From positions 1-58,102 of the forward strand of contig CAJOMU010000019.1 of assembly GCA_905235735.1 (NCBI GenBank): 58,102 nucleotides of DNA, written 5' to 3'. The stretch is from an uncultured Synergistales bacterium. GTDB taxonomy: Bacteria > Synergistota > Synergistia > Synergistales > Aminobacteriaceae. Of this stretch, positions 45,903 to 53,633 are shown piece after piece. Both the position numbers and the translations under genes were made by a program. Position 1 is the stretch's first letter. Each line of letters begins with the position of its first letter. The notes beneath the pieces are model-generated. The model saw only the letters and a list, made by a program, of their open reading frames with translations. It was not told the origin of the DNA and made no database searches.

Positions 45903-46019
45903 ATGAAAATTGAGAAGATAGATGCAAAAAACGTTGTATTCATGGGAATTGGAGAACCTGAAGACGAAGTAATATGTGCATGTGCACAGAGAAGATCAGT
46001 TGAAGAAATTGCAGTTTAA
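45903..46019 (+). CDS. Possible small ORF or gene remnant
   Basis: A 38-codon open frame (ATG 45903, TAA 46017-46019) with codon use like the surrounding genes and the internal sequence MGIGEPEDEVICACAQ. There is no ribosome binding site before the ATG, and the frame lies on the strand opposite to both neighbours. It may be the tail of a decayed gene. I do not recognise the product. Confidence 0.25.
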   Translation: MKIEKIDAKNVVFMGIGEPEDEVICACAQRRSVEEIAV

Positions 46020-46027
46020 ATTGACGA

Positions 46028-46852
46028 TTAGCGTTTACGTCCAGGCAAGGGCTTTGTGATTATCTTCTGCCATAACGAAATATACTGCTCGTGCAGAAAC
46101 GAAGGGTAATCTGTATCAAGTGAAGGACGTACCCATCTGAACACATCTGAACGTCCTGAAAGATAGCGTTTCAATGCCGAAGGTGTATCATCATCAATCA
46201 TCGTTATGATTCCCTTCGTGCGATTCGATTCAAGATATTCACGAAGCCCCGAAAAATTTCCCTTCATCCATCGTTCTAACTCTTCCGGCCTCTCAATCTT
46301 ACACCCTGCCGCACGAAGCAATATCCCTGATGAACCGCTCATGTCGCATATCGTCGAATCCCTGAGAACCTGACCAACGAGCACAGAACTTGATAGTCTC
46401 GCCTGAAACTCTGCAAGCCTCCTCTGATAGTACGTGTAATTCTGAGAATCCCATTCGGATAATGCAGTTAATACCCGCTGTGCAACAAACGGAATCACTG
46501 AAGGGTCATAGAGTGAATTAATCTTTACCGGAAATGGCGAATATAAATATCTGACCGCAAATTTTCTTTTTGAATCTTTAAGTCCCGAATCAGCAGCATC
46601 ATTTTCATCGAGTGCCATAACCTTTGTGCCCTCTTCAAGTTCACGCAATACACGCCCTTTATCCGCAAGAACTAAATCACCTTTGTCATTCCAGATTCGA
46701 ATCGGGATAACGTTTACCTCCGGGCCTCCGATGAATGAAGCAAGCAGTGCAAGCCATGGATGACTGACTGCAACATTGAGTTTGTCATCACAATAGCCTG
46801 CATTGCCTGTGAAGAATATCACGCATATTATCAGCGCAATTAACTTTTTCAC
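46028..46852 (-). CDS. Periplasmic protein resembling metal-ABC-transporter solute-binding proteins (ZnuA/TroA-like)
   Basis: A 274-residue exported protein with a signal peptide (about 1-22). The mature part starts LNVAVSHPWLALLASFIGG and has IRIWNDKGDLVL, a layout reminiscent of cluster A-I metal-binding proteins, but the usual His ligands and His-rich loop are absent or altered, so metal binding is doubtful. No permease or ATPase gene accompanies it. It overlaps rnc by four bases (ATGA) and is the last gene of the fatty-acid operon. A function outside transport is possible. Confidence 0.55.
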   Translation of the reverse strand: MKKLIALIICVIFFTGNAGYCDDKLNVAVSHPWLALLASFIGGPEVNVIPIRIWNDKGDLVLADKGRVLRELEEGTKVMALDENDAADSGLKDSKRKFAVRYLYSPFPVKINSLYDPSVIPFVAQRVLTALSEWDSQNYTYYQRRLAEFQARLSSSVLVGQVLRDSTICDMSGSSGILLRAAGCKIERPEELERWMKGNFSGLREYLESNRTKGIITMIDDDTPSALKRYLSGRSDVFRWVRPSLDTDYPSFLHEQYISLWQKIITKPLPGRKR

Positions 46853-47604
46853 TTTTTGTTCTTGTCGTCTTTCTCTTTTTCCCGCTTCTTTAAGTCCTCA
46901 AGCATTAGCAGTGCCGTCTTGGCCTCTGCACCTTTACGAGTTCTGTCAGAAGCAGAATGATCGAAACCATACATACGAAGCCTCACAGTGAACTCAGGAT
47001 TATGTGAAGGCCCTGTTACGGATATAAGCTCATACTCCGGCAATGGCATTCCGCGAGCCTGAAGCCACATCTGCAAATTTGATTTCGGGTCTGGCTCGGC
47101 TGATTGTTCGTATGCATCATTCAGGAAGAGTTTCTTTATGACACGTTCAGCTGAAGCTACTCCTCCGTCAATGCATATTGCTCCGAGCAGAGATTCGACT
47201 GCATCTGCACATATGGACTTAGGGAGAGAATCTGACTTTAACGCATGGCCATGAAGAAGCATATACGGAATATTGAGAGCCTCAGCCTTACGGTAAAGCG
47301 AATCTGATTTCACGAGTTCAGCTCGCATTTGTGTGAGTTCACCTTCGTCTGCATCGGGGTACATTCGATACAATGCTCTTGCTGTTACGAAGCTGAGAAT
47401 CGAATCACCGAGAAATTCAAGCCTCTCATTGTTGTAGTACAATCCGTGCTCATGCGAATATGACGAATGACACAATGCCTCCTCAAGAAGCAATCTGTCA
47501 TTGAAAGTGTAACCTAATTCCTTTTCGAGAGCTTTAATGTCCCGCTCATCAATGACCGCTTTCTTTCTTAACGGCCCAAATTCTGAATCAAATGTTGTCG
47601 CCAT
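46849..47604 (-). CDS. rnc: Ribonuclease III
   Basis: A 251-residue double-strand-specific endonuclease. The catalytic signature NERLEFLGDSIL (near residues 60-71) carries the acidic residues; the second acidic set lies in ADAVESLLGAICIDGG. A C-terminal double-stranded RNA-binding domain (about 170-240) follows, ending in a basic tail. It processes rRNA and regulates mRNA decay. Its start lies inside the end of fabF (17-base overlap), and it shares a four-base overlap with the next gene. The fabF-rnc linkage is common in bacteria. Confidence 0.95.
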   Translation of the reverse strand: MATTFDSEFGPLRKKAVIDERDIKALEKELGYTFNDRLLLEEALCHSSYSHEHGLYYNNERLEFLGDSILSFVTARALYRMYPDADEGELTQMRAELVKSDSLYRKAEALNIPYMLLHGHALKSDSLPKSICADAVESLLGAICIDGGVASAERVIKKLFLNDAYEQSAEPDPKSNLQMWLQARGMPLPEYELISVTGPSHNPEFTVRLRMYGFDHSASDRTRKGAEAKTALLMLEDLKKREKEKDDKNKK

Positions 47605-48856
47605 ATCTCTGAAATGCTAACACTCCATTATGCCCGCCGAAACCGAAGCTGTTCACGAGCAATCTGTCTACTTTTCTGTCAACGCCTTTTCCTGTTGCAA
47701 TGTTCAAATCACATTCGGGGTCTGGAGTGGTGTAATTGAGTGTGGGATGAATATAATTCTCTTCGATTGCCTGCATTGACGCTATGACTTCAAGACCTCC
47801 TGCCGCACCTAAGCAATGACCTATCATTGATTTCGTTGATGTTACGGTTATATTCTTTGCGTACTCACCGAAGACGTGATTTATCATTCCGGCCTCCATT
47901 TTGTCATTGAGACCTGTTGATGTGCCATGTGCATTGATGTAATCGACCTGAGATTTATCCCAGCCTGACATTTTCAGTGCGTGTTCAGTTGCGTATGCCG
48001 CACCTTTAGCTTCAGGGTCTGGAGCTGTAATGTGTCCTGCATCGCATGATGTTCCATAGCCTGTGAACTCCGCGTAAATGTGTGCTCCTCTTGCGAGTGC
48101 GTGTTCAAGTTCCTCAAGCACAACTACACCTGCTCCTTCGCCCATGACGAAGCCGTCTCTTTCTTTATCGAAAGGTCTGCTTGCGATTTCAGGAGTATCA
48201 TTGCGTGTTGAGAGTGCCTTCATTGATGCGAAACCTGCAATGCTGATTGTGCGTAATGCTGCCTCAGTTCCTCCTGAGATTATCACGTCTGCATCATCTC
48301 GGACTATCGCATGATACGCTTCACCCATTGAGTGAAGAGATGTTGCACATGCAGTTACGACACAAAGGTTAGGGCCTTTTGCACCGAGCACTATTGCAAC
48401 GTAAGCAGTTGACATATTGCTTATCATCATTGGGATGAAATACGGACTGACTCGCCTTGAGCCTTTCTCAAGCATAGTCCTGAAGTTATTGAATGATGTC
48501 TCAATTCCTCCCTGACCTGTTCCGATGTACACACCTAATCTGTATGGGTCAATGCTCTTAACATCGAGACCAGAATCTTCAACTGCTAATTTTGCCGCCG
48601 CAACTGCAAACTGAATTGCTCTGTCTGAACGTTTAGCTTCTTTGCCAGGCATGTATTGTGATGGATCAAAATTCTTTATCTCTGCTCCGAAAGTTACGGG
48701 GCAGTCTCCGAGTTCAAATGTCGTTATGTGTCCTATTCCGTTTTTGCCTTCATGCAAAGCCTTCCAGTATTCAGATTTTCCGAATCCTATCGGGCTTATC
48801 GGGCCTAATCCTGTTACTACTACTCTGCGTTTTTTTCCGCTCAAGTTATGATTCAA
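47588..48856 (-). CDS. fabF: Beta-ketoacyl-ACP synthase II
   Basis: A 422-residue condensing enzyme that extends acyl-ACP with malonyl-ACP. The catalytic Cys lies in VTACATSLHSMGEA, the two His in NAHGTSTGLND and MIGHCLGAAGGLE, with the conserved Lys in TKSMIGH. There is no ATG at the front. The frame opens with TTG at 48856, where GAGGAG abuts the codon; a second TTG four codons later has better spacing (12 bases), so the exact start is uncertain. It lies 75 bases after acpP and overlaps rnc. Confidence 0.95.
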   Translation of the reverse strand: MNHNLSGKKRRVVVTGLGPISPIGFGKSEYWKALHEGKNGIGHITTFELGDCPVTFGAEIKNFDPSQYMPGKEAKRSDRAIQFAVAAAKLAVEDSGLDVKSIDPYRLGVYIGTGQGGIETSFNNFRTMLEKGSRRVSPYFIPMMISNMSTAYVAIVLGAKGPNLCVVTACATSLHSMGEAYHAIVRDDADVIISGGTEAALRTISIAGFASMKALSTRNDTPEIASRPFDKERDGFVMGEGAGVVVLEELEHALARGAHIYAEFTGYGTSCDAGHITAPDPEAKGAAYATEHALKMSGWDKSQVDYINAHGTSTGLNDKMEAGMINHVFGEYAKNITVTSTKSMIGHCLGAAGGLEVIASMQAIEENYIHPTLNYTTPDPECDLNIATGKGVDRKVDRLLVNSFGFGGHNGVLAFQRYGDNI

Positions 48857-48931
48857 CTCCTCTATACAAAACAGGGGACAGAACTAAAGAAAGCTCTTCC
48901 CCCGCGTTAATGGCCTGAATAAAAAGCCTGC

Positions 48932-49183
48932 TTAGTCGTCCACGCCGATTTTCTCAAGCGTGTATTTCATTGCTTCTCCTACTGATGTCAGCTTCTCTGC
49001 ATCCTCATCGGGAATCTCTATATCAAACTCTTCTTCAATCCCCATGATAAGCTCTACTATGTCAAGCGAATCTGCTCCAAGATCCTCAACGAATGACTTC
49101 TCAGGTGTTACTTGATCCTTCTCAACATCAAGGCGATCTGACACTATAGTCTTCAGCTTCTCTACTACTTCTTCTTTCGTCAT
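48932..49183 (-). CDS. acpP: Acyl carrier protein
   Basis: An 83-residue acidic helical protein. Ser39 in [14 protein letters not shown] is the 4-prime-phosphopantetheine attachment site. It carries growing acyl chains for the Fab enzymes encoded around it. A GGAGGTGAAAAG ribosome site, the strongest in the operon, fits the high amount of ACP cells need. Order fabG-acpP-fabF is the standard one. Confidence 0.97.
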   Translation of the reverse strand: MTKEEVVEKLKTIVSDRLDVEKDQVTPEKSFVEDLGADSLDIVELIMGIEEEFDIEIPDEDAEKLTSVGEAMKYTLEKIGVDD

Positions 49184-49219
49184 GTTCTTTTCACCTCCTC
49201 CGTATTACTCGTAATATAA

Positions 49220-49951
49220 TTAGCACATTGTCATTCCTCCGTCAACTGCTAATACCTGACCTGTAATGTATCCGCTCGTCTCACTGACAAAAAACATAAC
49301 TGCCTTTGCTACATCTTCAGGTCTTCCTATTGTGCCGACTGGAATGCTCTTCAGGATATTCTCTTTCACTTCGGGCTTGAGTATATCAGTCATGCTCGTC
49401 TCAATGAATCCCGGTGCAATTGCATTTGCCGTAATTCCTCTCGATGCATATTCACGCGCAACAGACTTCGTGAATCCGATTATGCCTGCCTTCGATGCCG
49501 CATAATTTGACTGTCCTGCATTCCCCGTTAAGCCTACTACAGATGCAATGTTGATTATCCTTCCGTATTTCGACTTGGCCATATCCCTTATTGCCTCTCG
49601 TGTGCAATAGAACGCAGAATTGAGGTTAGAGTTTATCACAGCAAGCCAGTCTTCAGGTTTCATTCTCATCAGTAAGTTATCGCGGGTTATACCTGCATTA
49701 TTCACAAGCACACTTACAGCTCCCATTGATGATTTTACTTCACTGAATAGTCTTGATGCTTCCTCCTGTACACTTACATCTGCCTGAAAGATTTTCGCAT
49801 TCACTCCGAACGTTTTAATCTCATCACAGAGACTTAATGCTTCAGATTCGCTCCTGTTGTAATTCACCGCAACATCATAACCAGAACGGCCAAGCTCTAA
49901 CGCAATTGCTCTGCCGATTCCTCGTGATGCTCCTGTTACCAGTGCAAGCAT
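49220..49951 (-). CDS. fabG: 3-oxoacyl-ACP reductase
   Basis: A 243-residue short-chain dehydrogenase that reduces beta-ketoacyl-ACP with NADPH. The cofactor motif VTGASRGIGRA, the NNAGITRD strand and the catalytic Ser-Tyr-Lys set (NIASVVG, then YAASKAG) are present, and GRPEDVA and TGQVLAVDGGM complete the FabG pattern. It starts 6 bases after fabD; the GAGGTG inside the last fabD codons may serve as its ribosome site at about 15 bases. Confidence 0.95.
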   Translation of the reverse strand: MLALVTGASRGIGRAIALELGRSGYDVAVNYNRSESEALSLCDEIKTFGVNAKIFQADVSVQEEASRLFSEVKSSMGAVSVLVNNAGITRDNLLMRMKPEDWLAVINSNLNSAFYCTREAIRDMAKSKYGRIINIASVVGLTGNAGQSNYAASKAGIIGFTKSVAREYASRGITANAIAPGFIETSMTDILKPEVKENILKSIPVGTIGRPEDVAKAVMFFVSETSGYITGQVLAVDGGMTMC

Positions 49952-49957
49952 GATTTA

Positions 49958-50911
49958 TTATTCTTTCACCTCTAATGATTCACGTATGGCTTCAAGTGCT
50001 TTCGGTGTTCCTCCTGACATTACGGGAGTACCTTTTCTGCATCGCTTAATCAGACCCGAAAGAACTTCACCTGCACCAAGCTCGTAATATTGATTCACTT
50101 TCAATTCATCGTTCATGTATGCAATCGAACCTTCCCATAAGACAGGGCTGAAGGTCTGACGGTATAAGCTGTCGAGAATTTCTTTGACGGCTTTAACGGG
50201 TCTCGCGCTTACATTTGCGATAATATCATACTTTGCTTCATTCCATGAAATTTTTGCGAATTCGAGTTTCAATTTTTCTGCGGCAGGTTTCATATACTGA
50301 CTATGAAACGGTGCGCTGACATTCAACTTTACGACCTTTCTTGCTCCGAAGTCCTTTGCATGTTCAATCGCCTTATCGATATACTCAGTCAATCCTGAGA
50401 TTACGACTTGGCCAGGCGAATTGAAGTTTGCAGGAGAAATTTCACCATTGGGAGCAATCGCTTCACAGAAATTCTTCACGCCTTCCGAATCAAGTCCCAA
50501 TACTGCGGCCATTGAACCTTTGCCCTCTGGAACTGCCTCCTGCATGAACTCTCCGCGTGAACGCACAAGCCTCACTGCATCTCTGAACGATAACACTTCA
50601 GACGCAACAAGTGCAGTGTATTCACCGAGACTATGACCAGCGGCACATACGGGATTCAAATCTGCATTCATCTCATTGGTCAGTACTCTCAATGCTGCTA
50701 TGCTCATCGTCATTATTGCGGGCTGTGAATTCTTCGTGAGGGTTAATTCACTTTCAGGGCCTTCAAAGATTAAGCGTGTCAGATGAAAAGATAATGCATC
50801 GTCTGCTTCCTCGAATACACTTCTTGCAGATGAAAATGATTCATAAATCTCTTTTCCCATTCCGACACTTTGCGAGCCTTGACCAGGAAAAACTAAAGCG
50901 TAATTCTTCAT
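49958..50911 (-). CDS. fabD: Malonyl-CoA:ACP transacylase
   Basis: A 317-residue transacylase that moves malonyl from CoA to ACP. VFPGQGSQSVGMG starts the protein; Ser94 in GHSLGEYTAL is the nucleophile; the catalytic His is in SAPFHSQYM, and Gln11 helps form the oxyanion hole. Its ATG directly follows the fabK stop codon. Malonyl-CoA is also the ligand of the FapR regulator encoded at the head of the operon. Confidence 0.95.
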   Translation of the reverse strand: MKNYALVFPGQGSQSVGMGKEIYESFSSARSVFEEADDALSFHLTRLIFEGPESELTLTKNSQPAIMTMSIAALRVLTNEMNADLNPVCAAGHSLGEYTALVASEVLSFRDAVRLVRSRGEFMQEAVPEGKGSMAAVLGLDSEGVKNFCEAIAPNGEISPANFNSPGQVVISGLTEYIDKAIEHAKDFGARKVVKLNVSAPFHSQYMKPAAEKLKLEFAKISWNEAKYDIIANVSARPVKAVKEILDSLYRQTFSPVLWEGSIAYMNDELKVNQYYELGAGEVLSGLIKRCRKGTPVMSGGTPKALEAIRESLEVKE

Positions 50912-51859
50912 CTACTCAATCCCCTTCAGAATATCTTCTGCCTCTGCGAACATTCCCGTTATGATTTCTCTTGCGGGCTTAATGTCATTCACCATTGCGG
51001 CACTCTGACCGGCCATGAGCGATCCCCAATCTGTATCACCGTCAATAACTGCCGCACGCAATTTCCCTGTACCTAATGCTTCAATCTCTGATGCAGGTGC
51101 ACGTTCAGCTTCAAGACGTTCAAACTCTGCCGTGAGTTTATTGCGAAGACATCTCACAGGATGACCTAATGACTGTCCTGTTACCGCTGTACTTCTGTCC
51201 CTTGCATCAATCACTGCCTTCTTGTAGTTCTCATGCACTGTGCATTCATTGCAGCATATGAATCGTGTACCGACCTGAACACCTTCAGCTCCCAATGCGA
51301 AAGCGGCAACTATTCCGCGTCCTGTTACAACTCCTCCGGCTGTTATGACGGGAATTTTAATTGCATTCGCTATCTGCGGAGTTAAAACCATTGTCGTTAA
51401 TTCTCCGATATGACCGCCTGCTTCCATTCCTTCAGCTACAACTGCATCTGCCCCTTGCTTCTCGACTCTTCGTGCCTGCGTTACCGATGCCACAACCGGA
51501 ATTACGATTGTTCCGAGAGGTTTCAATCTCTCAAGAACTTTTCCCGGACTGCCTGCTCCTGTCGTTACAACGGGAACTTTATGCTTAACGGCAACCTCTA
51601 AGGCATCATTTGCTGTTGGAGACATAAGCATTATGTTCAAACCGAATGGTCTTCCCGGCTCAATCAATTTTCTTGCTTTCAGAATTTCCTGCTCTAATAA
51701 TTCAGGAGGAGTATTCGCGGCGGCAATAACACCTAATCCTCCGGCATTACTGACAGCACTCGCTAATTCTGCATTTGCTACCCATGCCATTCCTCCCTGT
51801 ATCAACGGATATTCTGTACCTAATATTTTGCATACTCGATTATCTTTCTTCAATAACAT
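50912..51859 (-). CDS. fabK: Enoyl-ACP reductase II (FMN-dependent)
   Basis: A 315-residue flavoprotein of the nitronate monooxygenase-like TIM-barrel group. It has GGMAWVANAELASAVSNAGG at the N-terminus, the FMN-binding EGMEAGGHIGE segment with catalytic His, and ITAGGVVTGRGI. Within a fab operon this identifies FabK, which replaces FabI for the last reduction step and is insensitive to triclosan. No fabI is in the window. It lies 19 bases after plsX. Confidence 0.93.
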   Translation of the reverse strand: MLLKKDNRVCKILGTEYPLIQGGMAWVANAELASAVSNAGGLGVIAAANTPPELLEQEILKARKLIEPGRPFGLNIMLMSPTANDALEVAVKHKVPVVTTGAGSPGKVLERLKPLGTIVIPVVASVTQARRVEKQGADAVVAEGMEAGGHIGELTTMVLTPQIANAIKIPVITAGGVVTGRGIVAAFALGAEGVQVGTRFICCNECTVHENYKKAVIDARDRSTAVTGQSLGHPVRCLRNKLTAEFERLEAERAPASEIEALGTGKLRAAVIDGDTDWGSLMAGQSAAMVNDIKPAREIITGMFAEAEDILKGIE

Positions 51860-51878
51860 TTCCTTTCACACCTCCTGT

Positions 51879-52871
51879 TTATATTTCACGGCTTATGAGA
51901 TTTATTCCGTCTTCCTCTATGAATTTTCTCGCGGCTGATATTGCACTCACTATCGCTGGACTTTTTGAGCGTCCATGTGCTTTTAACACTGCACCTTTCA
52001 CGCCAAGTAACGGAGTGCCGCCGTACTTCTCGTAATTGAAGCGCGACCACAATCTTTTTATCAGCGGATACATAAAGAGCATTCCTGCTTTGGCCATGAA
52101 TGATTTTCTGACCTCTTCAGACAGCAATGATTTAAAACCCTGCATTATTCCTTCTCCGAGTTTCAGTGCAATGTTTCCGCTGAATCCGTCCGTAACAATC
52201 ACATCTGCTTTAGCATAAACTATATCGTTGCCTTCAATGTATCCCTGAAAGTTCAGATTATCTTTGCGTTCAATGAGTTCACGTGCAGCTAATACAGTTT
52301 CATCACCTTTGATGTCTTCTGTTCCGTTCGAGAGAAGTTTTATGTCAGGAGTTTCAACCTTCATGATTTTCCGTGAGTACACGTTCCCCATAAGAGCGAA
52401 GTGAAGCAAATTCTCAGGTTTGCATCTCACAGTTGCTCCAACGTCGAGCATGAATGAAAACTTTCCTGTCATTGAAGGAATCGGTACACCTAATGCGGGT
52501 CTGTCGATTCCTTCAAGCCTTCCGACAACAAGAACTCCTCCTGCAACAATCGCACCTGTACTGCCTGCACTGATACACCCTTGAGCATCACCGCGTCTCA
52601 CCATTTCCATAGCTACACGCAAACTTGAATCTTTCTTCTTCCGAATTGCATTTGCAGGATGTTCATCGGGGTCAATTATTTCGCTGGCATGTTCAATATG
52701 TATTCTTGGATGTGATTGCAGACATGATTTAATTCGTTCAGTGTCTCCTGTGAGAATTATCTCTATGTCATCGAATTCATTACATGCCTCGTATGCTCCC
52801 TTGCATATCTCTGAAGGTGCGTTATCTCCTCCCATTGCATCAACTGCTATTGTAATTTTTCGTTCACTCAA
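51879..52871 (-). CDS. plsX: Phosphate acyltransferase PlsX
   Basis: A 330-residue enzyme that turns acyl-ACP into acyl-phosphate for phospholipid synthesis. The N-terminal AVDAMGGDNAPSEICKGA, the SAGSTGAIVAGG loop, VTDGFSGNIALK and the C-terminal GVKGAVLKAHGRSK are diagnostic. It follows fapR by 30 bases and precedes fabK, the conserved fapR-plsX-fab arrangement. Length is normal. Confidence 0.96.
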   Translation of the reverse strand: MSERKITIAVDAMGGDNAPSEICKGAYEACNEFDDIEIILTGDTERIKSCLQSHPRIHIEHASEIIDPDEHPANAIRKKKDSSLRVAMEMVRRGDAQGCISAGSTGAIVAGGVLVVGRLEGIDRPALGVPIPSMTGKFSFMLDVGATVRCKPENLLHFALMGNVYSRKIMKVETPDIKLLSNGTEDIKGDETVLAARELIERKDNLNFQGYIEGNDIVYAKADVIVTDGFSGNIALKLGEGIMQGFKSLLSEEVRKSFMAKAGMLFMYPLIKRLWSRFNYEKYGGTPLLGVKGAVLKAHGRSKSPAIVSAISAARKFIEEDGINLISREI

Positions 52872-52901
52872 TATTCTTTCACCTCCCCTTCATGCTTCTG
52901 T

Positions 52902-53465
52902 TTATGCTTCTATGACTTCAATTATGAATCTTCCTACGAATATTTCTTTGTCGCCTACCCTTGTTCTTACACTCACAATCTTTCGTCCTTCATGATTTAC
53001 TCCGACCTTTGCACGTGCAATCAATACATCTCCAACATGAGCATGGCCTTTATATTCTCCGCGCATTGAATCTATTATCACGTTTGCTGCCTTTATCGCT
53101 GCAACTGCGATTGAACTTGCCTGTGAGTAAACGTAATTGTCGCTCACGATGTCCGTGAATCTGAAAGCCATATCTTTAGCTGTCTGTAGAACTGACAATG
53201 CCCATTTATCCGGCTCAAGGTCTAAGAGTTCACCGATAACTTCACTTGGACTTAATGACTGTAATTTTGAGAGTGCTGTTTGTGCCATTGTTCTGATTCG
53301 TTCTCTGAGTTCAGGTACACCCATAAGAGCGCGATCTAATCTGACTGTCGATATGCTTACGTTTAAACTTGCGGCTAATTCATTGTCGGTTGCCATTGGA
53401 TTTAATGCGATCAGCTTCGCAAGTTTATCCTGACGTATTTTTCTTTCTGACTGAGATTTTAGCAC
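52902..53465 (-). CDS. fapR: Fatty acid biosynthesis repressor FapR
   Basis: A 187-residue repressor. The N-terminal helix-turn-helix includes TDNELAASLNVSISTVRLDR; a linker helix (about 55-75) leads to a C-terminal hotdog domain (about 90-187) with the GHAHVGDVLIARAKV segment that binds malonyl-CoA. In Bacillus FapR represses the fab regulon until malonyl-CoA rises. The start is GTG, with GAGGT 12 bases upstream. A 17-base operator-like sequence overlaps this start and a promoter lies just before it, so autoregulation of the whole operon is likely. Confidence 0.93.
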   Translation of the reverse strand: MLKSQSERKIRQDKLAKLIALNPMATDNELAASLNVSISTVRLDRALMGVPELRERIRTMAQTALSKLQSLSPSEVIGELLDLEPDKWALSVLQTAKDMAFRFTDIVSDNYVYSQASSIAVAAIKAANVIIDSMRGEYKGHAHVGDVLIARAKVGVNHEGRKIVSVRTRVGDKEIFVGRFIIEVIEA

Positions 53466-53475
53466 CTGGTCTTAA
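53459..53475. promoter_or_regulatory. FapR operator
   Basis: TTAGCACCTGGTCTTAA matches the known 17-base FapR box of Bacillus (TTAGTACCTAGTCTTAA) at 15 of 17 positions as I recall that consensus. It overlaps the fapR start codon and lies about 30 bases after the -10 box. Confidence 0.85.
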
Positions 53476-53506
53476 TACCTCGTTGCAAGTTTAATTTTCG
53501 GCGCAA

Positions 53507-53535
53507 AGTATAAAATTCATGCTTCGTTTCGTCAA
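53507..53535 (-). promoter_or_regulatory. Promoter of the fapR-fab operon
   Basis: TTGACG (53530-53535) and TATACT (53507-53512) are separated by exactly 17 bases, 42 bases before the GTG start. The FapR operator lies in the early transcribed region. Confidence 0.8.
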
Positions 53536-53607
53536 GCACAAATCTTCGGACTGGTTGAACTATGACTAATTTAATGAGAAAAGATTTAAAGTAAGAAAAG
53601 TAAGCGC

Positions 53608-53628
53608 AAAAGGCTCACGAGAAGTGAG
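53608..53628 (-). terminator. Weak candidate terminator after the radical SAM gene
   Basis: On the minus strand CTCAC pairs with GTGAG around TTCTC, followed by CCTTTTGC. Stem and T-run are both short. Confidence 0.35.
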
Positions 53629-53633
53629 AAGGC

